Below the pieces are notes generated by a model. It saw only the letters and a program-made list of their open reading frames with translations. It had not been told where the DNA came from and did no database searches. Source: Bacteroidia bacterium (GTDB lineage: Bacteria; Bacteroidota; Bacteroidia; NS11-12g; UBA9320). From it: a stretch of 27,098 nt of DNA. Of the stretch, positions 23,625 to 27,098 are shown one piece after another. A program made the position numbers and the translations under genes. The stretch covers positions 1 to 27,098 of the forward strand of contig JAQWZS010000085.1 of the NCBI GenBank assembly GCA_029253325.1, read 5' to 3'. Position 1 is the first letter of the stretch; each line of letters starts with the position of its first letter.

Positions 23625-24611
23625 ATGACGGAATCGAAAGATATTCTCAAAATTGGTAAAGACACCATATTGTTAGAAAGTAAAAGTCTTGAGAAATTAA
23701 GCAATTTACTCGACACACACTTTTCAAATGTAGTCACTAAAATACTTTCTTCTGAAGGAAGAGTTGTTGTGACAGGCATTGGAAAAAGTGCCATTATTGG
23801 CCAGAAAATGGTTGCTACATTTAATAGCACAGGTACACCTGCTTTATTTATGCATGCCGCTGATGCTATACATGGTGATTTAGGAATGATTCAAAATCAC
23901 GATATTGTAATTTGTATTTCGAAGAGTGGAAATAGCCCCGAAATTGTGGCACTTGTTCCATTGATATCAAATGCAGGCAATAAATTAGTTGGTATGACTG
24001 GAAATTTGGATTCATTTTTAGCAAAAAATTGTGATTTCTTACTTGATACAACGGTGGATTCAGAAGCCTGTCCAAATAATCTTGCTCCAACCACGAGTAC
24101 GATTGCTCAAATGGCAATGGGCGATGCTTTAGCCGTGGCCCTAATTAAATGCAGAAATTTCAAGTCTGAAGATTTTGCAAAGTATCACCCTGGTGGAGCT
24201 TTGGGTAAAAAGCTCTATTTAACATTGGGAGATATTGCAAGTAAGAATCCATTACCAGTAGTTGATCATATGGATGCATTGCCCCAGTGCATTGTTGCAA
24301 TGACAGAAGGAAGAATGGGAGCAGTTCTTGTGTTGTCTAATTCAAAAATTGTAGGAATTATAACAGATGGAGATTTAAGAAGAATGCTAACGAGAGGTTC
24401 AGATATGACCTCAAATGCTCTTTTAGAAAAACACTTTAAAGCTCATGAGGTCATGACGCCACAACCTAAAACTATGAATGCAGATGAATTAGCGATTGAG
24501 GGAGTTAATTTTTTGAAAGAAAATAAGATAAATCATATTGTTTTATCTAAAGAAAACCAACCATTGGGCATGGTTCATGTTCAAGATTTGATAAGAGAAG
24601 GAATTGTATGA
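23625..24611 (+). CDS. kdsD: D-arabinose-5-phosphate isomerase (KpsF/GutQ/KdsD)
   Basis: 328 residues. A SIS domain (about 30-175) has RVVVTGIGKSAIIGQK (GIGKS 51-55), HAADAIHGDLG and SKSGNS (99-104). KYHPGGALGKKL with His188 is the family signature. Two CBS domains follow (about 205-260 and 270-326, with VGIITDGDLRRM). The enzyme turns ribulose 5-phosphate into arabinose 5-phosphate, the first step to Kdo for lipopolysaccharide or capsule. The stop overlaps the next gene by four bases (ATGA), pointing to one operon for surface glycan precursors. Confidence 0.94.
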   Translation: MTESKDILKIGKDTILLESKSLEKLSNLLDTHFSNVVTKILSSEGRVVVTGIGKSAIIGQKMVATFNSTGTPALFMHAADAIHGDLGMIQNHDIVICISKSGNSPEIVALVPLISNAGNKLVGMTGNLDSFLAKNCDFLLDTTVDSEACPNNLAPTTSTIAQMAMGDALAVALIKCRNFKSEDFAKYHPGGALGKKLYLTLGDIASKNPLPVVDHMDALPQCIVAMTEGRMGAVLVLSNSKIVGIITDGDLRRMLTRGSDMTSNALLEKHFKAHEVMTPQPKTMNADELAIEGVNFLKENKINHIVLSKENQPLGMVHVQDLIREGIV

Positions 24612-25693
24612 AAATATTAAAAGACACATATGCAGTGATTTTAGCTGGAGGGATTGGAACTCGGTTTTGGCCAGTTAGTAGAGAATCACGACCTAAGCAA
24701 TTTGTCGACATCTTAGGAACTGGAAGCACCTTAATCCAAGATGCATATAATCGATTCTTGAACCTTGTGCCTCAGGAAAATATTTTCATTATTACAAATC
24801 AAAACTATGTTGATTTAGTTAAAGAACAATTACCCTTAATTACAGATAATCAAATACTTGGAGAACCGTTAGGTAAGAACACAGCGGCATGTGCAGCTTA
24901 TGCAGCCAATAAAATTTCGGAGTTATCTAATAATGGTGTTCTTATTGTTGCTCCAAGTGATCATTTAATTCAAGACACTAACGCATTCAATAACCAGATT
25001 TTCACGGCTCATGATTATGCAAAAAATAATGATACCCTAGTTACTCTTGGTATAAAACCACATAGACCAGATACAGGTTATGGCTACATTCAGTTTGAGC
25101 CTAATGCAATTTCAGATGGCATTAATAAGGTGAAAACATTTACAGAAAAACCACCACTGGAGTTAGCTGAGAAATTTTTAGATAGTGGCGAATTTTTATG
25201 GAATAGTGGAATGTTTATTTGGAGTATTCCAACTATTCTGAAGGCTCTAAACAATTTTTTACCAGAACTAAATTTAAGTTTTTCAGAGGTAAAAGGGGCA
25301 TATAATACTTCATTAGAAAAGCAACATATTGATCGAATTTATTCTTCTATACCAAGTATTTCTATTGATAACGGTATATTAGAAAAGGCCGAAAATGTAT
25401 ATGTTTTGCCTTCAGAGTTTGGCTGGAGTGACTTAGGAACATGGAAAAGTGTTCACGAAAATCTTCAAGGGGAGGATTCTAATACGGTTTTAAATGTTAA
25501 TCTACTCGCTATTGATGCTACTAATAATCTAGTCGTTTCTGAAAAAGAAAAGTTGGTGGTAATCAAAGATTTAGACGGATATTTTATTATAGATACGGAT
25601 GATGCTCTTTTAATATGTAAAAAAGATCAAGAGCAAGAAGTTAAGAAGTTAGTTGGAGATATTAGAAAGCAATACAACGGTAAGTACAATTGA
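24608..25693 (+). CDS. manC: Mannose-1-phosphate guanylyltransferase
   Basis: 361 residues of a single-domain GDP-mannose pyrophosphorylase without the C-terminal isomerase cupin of bifunctional enzymes. The nucleotidyltransferase signature is ILAGGIGTRFWPVSRESRPKQF (11-32), with APSDH (115-119), FTEKP (178-182), NSGMF (199-203) and GWSDLGTW. It makes GDP-mannose from mannose 1-phosphate and GTP for mannose- or fucose-containing glycans. It overlaps kdsD by 4 bases and the SGNH gene by 1 (TGATG). Confidence 0.93.
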   Translation: MKILKDTYAVILAGGIGTRFWPVSRESRPKQFVDILGTGSTLIQDAYNRFLNLVPQENIFIITNQNYVDLVKEQLPLITDNQILGEPLGKNTAACAAYAANKISELSNNGVLIVAPSDHLIQDTNAFNNQIFTAHDYAKNNDTLVTLGIKPHRPDTGYGYIQFEPNAISDGINKVKTFTEKPPLELAEKFLDSGEFLWNSGMFIWSIPTILKALNNFLPELNLSFSEVKGAYNTSLEKQHIDRIYSSIPSISIDNGILEKAENVYVLPSEFGWSDLGTWKSVHENLQGEDSNTVLNVNLLAIDATNNLVVSEKEKLVVIKDLDGYFIIDTDDALLICKKDQEQEVKKLVGDIRKQYNGKYN

Positions 25694-26844
25694 TGATTAA
25701 TTATTTTCTATCAATTCTATTTTTTACAATCTCTTTTTCAGAATACATTGATTCCCCAGAAAATCAAAATCAGATAGTTAATGCCGAGTCATTGCAACAA
25801 TTTTTTGAGGAATTAGCTCAAATTAAATCTAAAGAAAACAAAGTAGTTTCTGTGGTTCATATTGGGGATTCTCACATCCAAGCTAATTATCTGACAGGAA
25901 AGGTTCGAACACTGTTTCAAAATAATTTTGGTAATGCGGGTAGGGGGGTGGTTTTTCCATATAAGATAGCTGGAAGTTATGGCCCAAATGACGTTCAATT
26001 TAGCTATGATGGTGATTGGAAGTATTGTTCGATTAAAAAGGATTTTGAGTCAAATAAAATTGGTTTAGTGGGTTACTCGGTCTCACCCTTGCCTAATGCA
26101 GAATTAACTATTAAGGTTTTGGAAGAAGGGGGTTCAACATTTAAAAAGATTACAATTTTTGATGATTTTGGGACGCTTTTACCAGTAATAGATTCTAATT
26201 TGATAACATGGGAGAGGAATAGTAATTATACATTTATCCAATCAGAGAAGCCATTAAGTCAAATCCAATTTAGATCGACCCATTCATCAAATATTCACCC
26301 TGACATACACGGTATTATTTTAAAAAATGACTCAAGCGGTATTATATATCATTCTGCTGGTGTGAATGGAGCAACTGCTTCTCAATATCTCAGAAGTTCA
26401 GATTTTCAAACACAAATTATAGACTTAGATGCCAAACTAACCATTATTAGTTTTGGTACAAATGATAGCTATACTTATCCAAGCAGATTCTGCTCAGCTT
26501 GTGTGAAAGAAGATTTTAAACAAATAATTCAACGCATTAAAAATCAAGATTCAAGCATGTCGATTTTGATTACAACACCTTCTGATCATTTTTTTAAACG
26601 TAGATATTCAAATAAAAATATTGAAAAACTTTGCAAAGTTTTATACGAAATAGCTGATGAAGAAGATGTTGCTTTATGGGATTTATACAAAGTTATGGGA
26701 GGTAAAAACTCAATCTTAGAATGGCAAAAAAAGTCTTTGGCTCGAAGAGATTTAATCCATTTTACAAAAGAAGGATATGAAATGCAAGGCAAATTGCTTT
26801 ATGAAGCATTGATGTATCATTATGAGAGTGATTTTAACTTATGA
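25693..26844 (+). CDS. Secreted SGNH/GDSL hydrolase with inserted domain, glycan O-acetyl esterase/transferase-like
   Basis: 383 residues from ATG 25693; a TTG at 25690 would add one codon. The N-terminus MINYFLSILFFTISFSEY is a probable signal peptide or anchor. The four SGNH blocks are present: GDSH (58-61, Ser60), Gly226 in AGVNGAT, GTND (255-258, Asn257) and DLIHF (Asp353, His356). Between Ser60 and Gly226 lie about 165 residues, more than in plain SGNH enzymes, and residues about 90-205 read as beta strands. That layout resembles Ape1/PatB-type peptidoglycan O-acetyl enzymes. The ATGA overlap with an MBOAT gene suggests the two work together in acetylating a periplasmic or surface glycan. 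The substrate is not known. Confidence 0.82.
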   Translation: MINYFLSILFFTISFSEYIDSPENQNQIVNAESLQQFFEELAQIKSKENKVVSVVHIGDSHIQANYLTGKVRTLFQNNFGNAGRGVVFPYKIAGSYGPNDVQFSYDGDWKYCSIKKDFESNKIGLVGYSVSPLPNAELTIKVLEEGGSTFKKITIFDDFGTLLPVIDSNLITWERNSNYTFIQSEKPLSQIQFRSTHSSNIHPDIHGIILKNDSSGIIYHSAGVNGATASQYLRSSDFQTQIIDLDAKLTIISFGTNDSYTYPSRFCSACVKEDFKQIIQRIKNQDSSMSILITTPSDHFFKRRYSNKNIEKLCKVLYEIADEEDVALWDLYKVMGGKNSILEWQKKSLARRDLIHFTKEGYEMQGKLLYEALMYHYESDFNL

Positions 26845-27098
26845 TTAGTTTCGACAACATCTTTAGCTTCTCTTCAGATCAACCACTTTTATTTAGTCAA
26901 TACCTTTTTTTGATGCTATTCACTGTGATGTTTGGATTTTTTGCACTAATCCATAAACACAACAGAATTAGGAATAGCTACCTATTGGCCTTCAGTTTGT
27001 TTTTTTACTATAAATGCAGCGGTTTTTATTTTATTCTACTCCTAGTTAGCATCATTTTTGATTATATATTTGGTTTCAAAATATTCAATAGTGAAGGA
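26841..27098 (+). CDS. MBOAT-family O-acyltransferase, N-terminal part (3' end outside window)
   Basis: 86 codons from the ATG at 26841 to the window edge with no stop. Hydrophobic segments at about 20-40 (YLFLMLFTVMFGFFALI), 46-57 and 61-77 (FYFILLLVSIIFDYIFGF) and the phrase RNSYLLAFSLFFYYKC match the N-terminus of AlgI/DltB-like acyltransferases. The catalytic His region lies beyond the window. It overlaps the SGNH gene by four bases. MBOAT proteins pass acyl groups across the membrane to a partner such as the SGNH protein. The family call rests on a short piece. Confidence 0.75.
   Translation, partial: MISFDNIFSFSSDQPLLFSQYLFLMLFTVMFGFFALIHKHNRIRNSYLLAFSLFFYYKCSGFYFILLLVSIIFDYIFGFKIFNSEG

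Noticed and set aside
1..27098. CRISPR arrays, insertion sequences, phage genes or attachment sites
   Set aside because: No regularly spaced direct repeats, transposase or integrase motifs were seen; the tRNA-Gln gene has no duplicated 3' end in the window.

Overview
The window looks like a chromosomal segment of an AT-rich, pigmented, probably marine or aquatic Bacteroidota (Flavobacteriia-like). Evidence: exact TAnnTTTG -7 promoter boxes before several genes, one of them also with a well-spaced TTG -33 box at rpoD and another at a tRNA; almost no Shine-Dalgarno sequences; a short RpoD without region 1.1; a secreted GEVN/PKD/CUB protein of the kind exported by gliding bacteria; and a CrtI-CrtB-CrtZ-fused lycopene cyclase cluster. 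No mobile element, CRISPR array or rRNA is visible. No gene-free stretch exceeds 300 bases; the longest gaps are 17069-17317, 1968-2212 and 11608-11821.

Layout: (1) 1-1967, minus: N-terminal 655 residues of a large secreted adhesin-like protein. (2) 2213-5927, plus: a helicase-nuclease fusion with an Fe-S cysteine pattern, then an Nfu-type Fe-S carrier with its own promoter box. (3) 5968-11607, minus: pdxA, DUF177, rpmF, plsX, fabH, accB, accC, a lipid-synthesis cluster with a -7 box before pdxA, a second before DUF177 and a 14-bp palindrome just upstream of the latter. (4) 11822-12685, plus: the housekeeping sigma factor. (5) 12702-17068, minus: a MerR/B12-domain regulator followed by crtI, crtB, crtZ and a fused lycopene cyclase, tightly packed; together they can take GGPP to zeaxanthin, probably under light control. 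(6) 17318-19460: a ureohydrolase-fold protein lacking its metal motifs (minus), divergent from a short-chain dehydrogenase/epimerase (plus). (7) 19493-23530, minus: rplY, prs, tRNA-Gln(TTG) and recQ; a perfect 17-bp hairpin separates the tRNA from prs. (8) 23625-27098, plus: kdsD (arabinose-5-phosphate isomerase), mannose-1-phosphate guanylyltransferase, a secreted SGNH esterase and the start of an MBOAT acyltransferase, all overlapping by 1 or 4 bases; this is a cell-surface glycan synthesis and probably O-acetylation operon.

Most genes are ordinary core functions. The parts most worth a second look are the CarH-like W-x9-EH regulator heading the carotenoid operon with an inverted repeat before crtI, the helicase/Fe-S nuclease, the degenerate ureohydrolase, the SGNH/MBOAT pair at the right edge, the palindrome before the lipid operon, and terminator hairpins that sit inside the last codons of convergent neighbours. 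Product names come from motifs read by eye; no database search was run.
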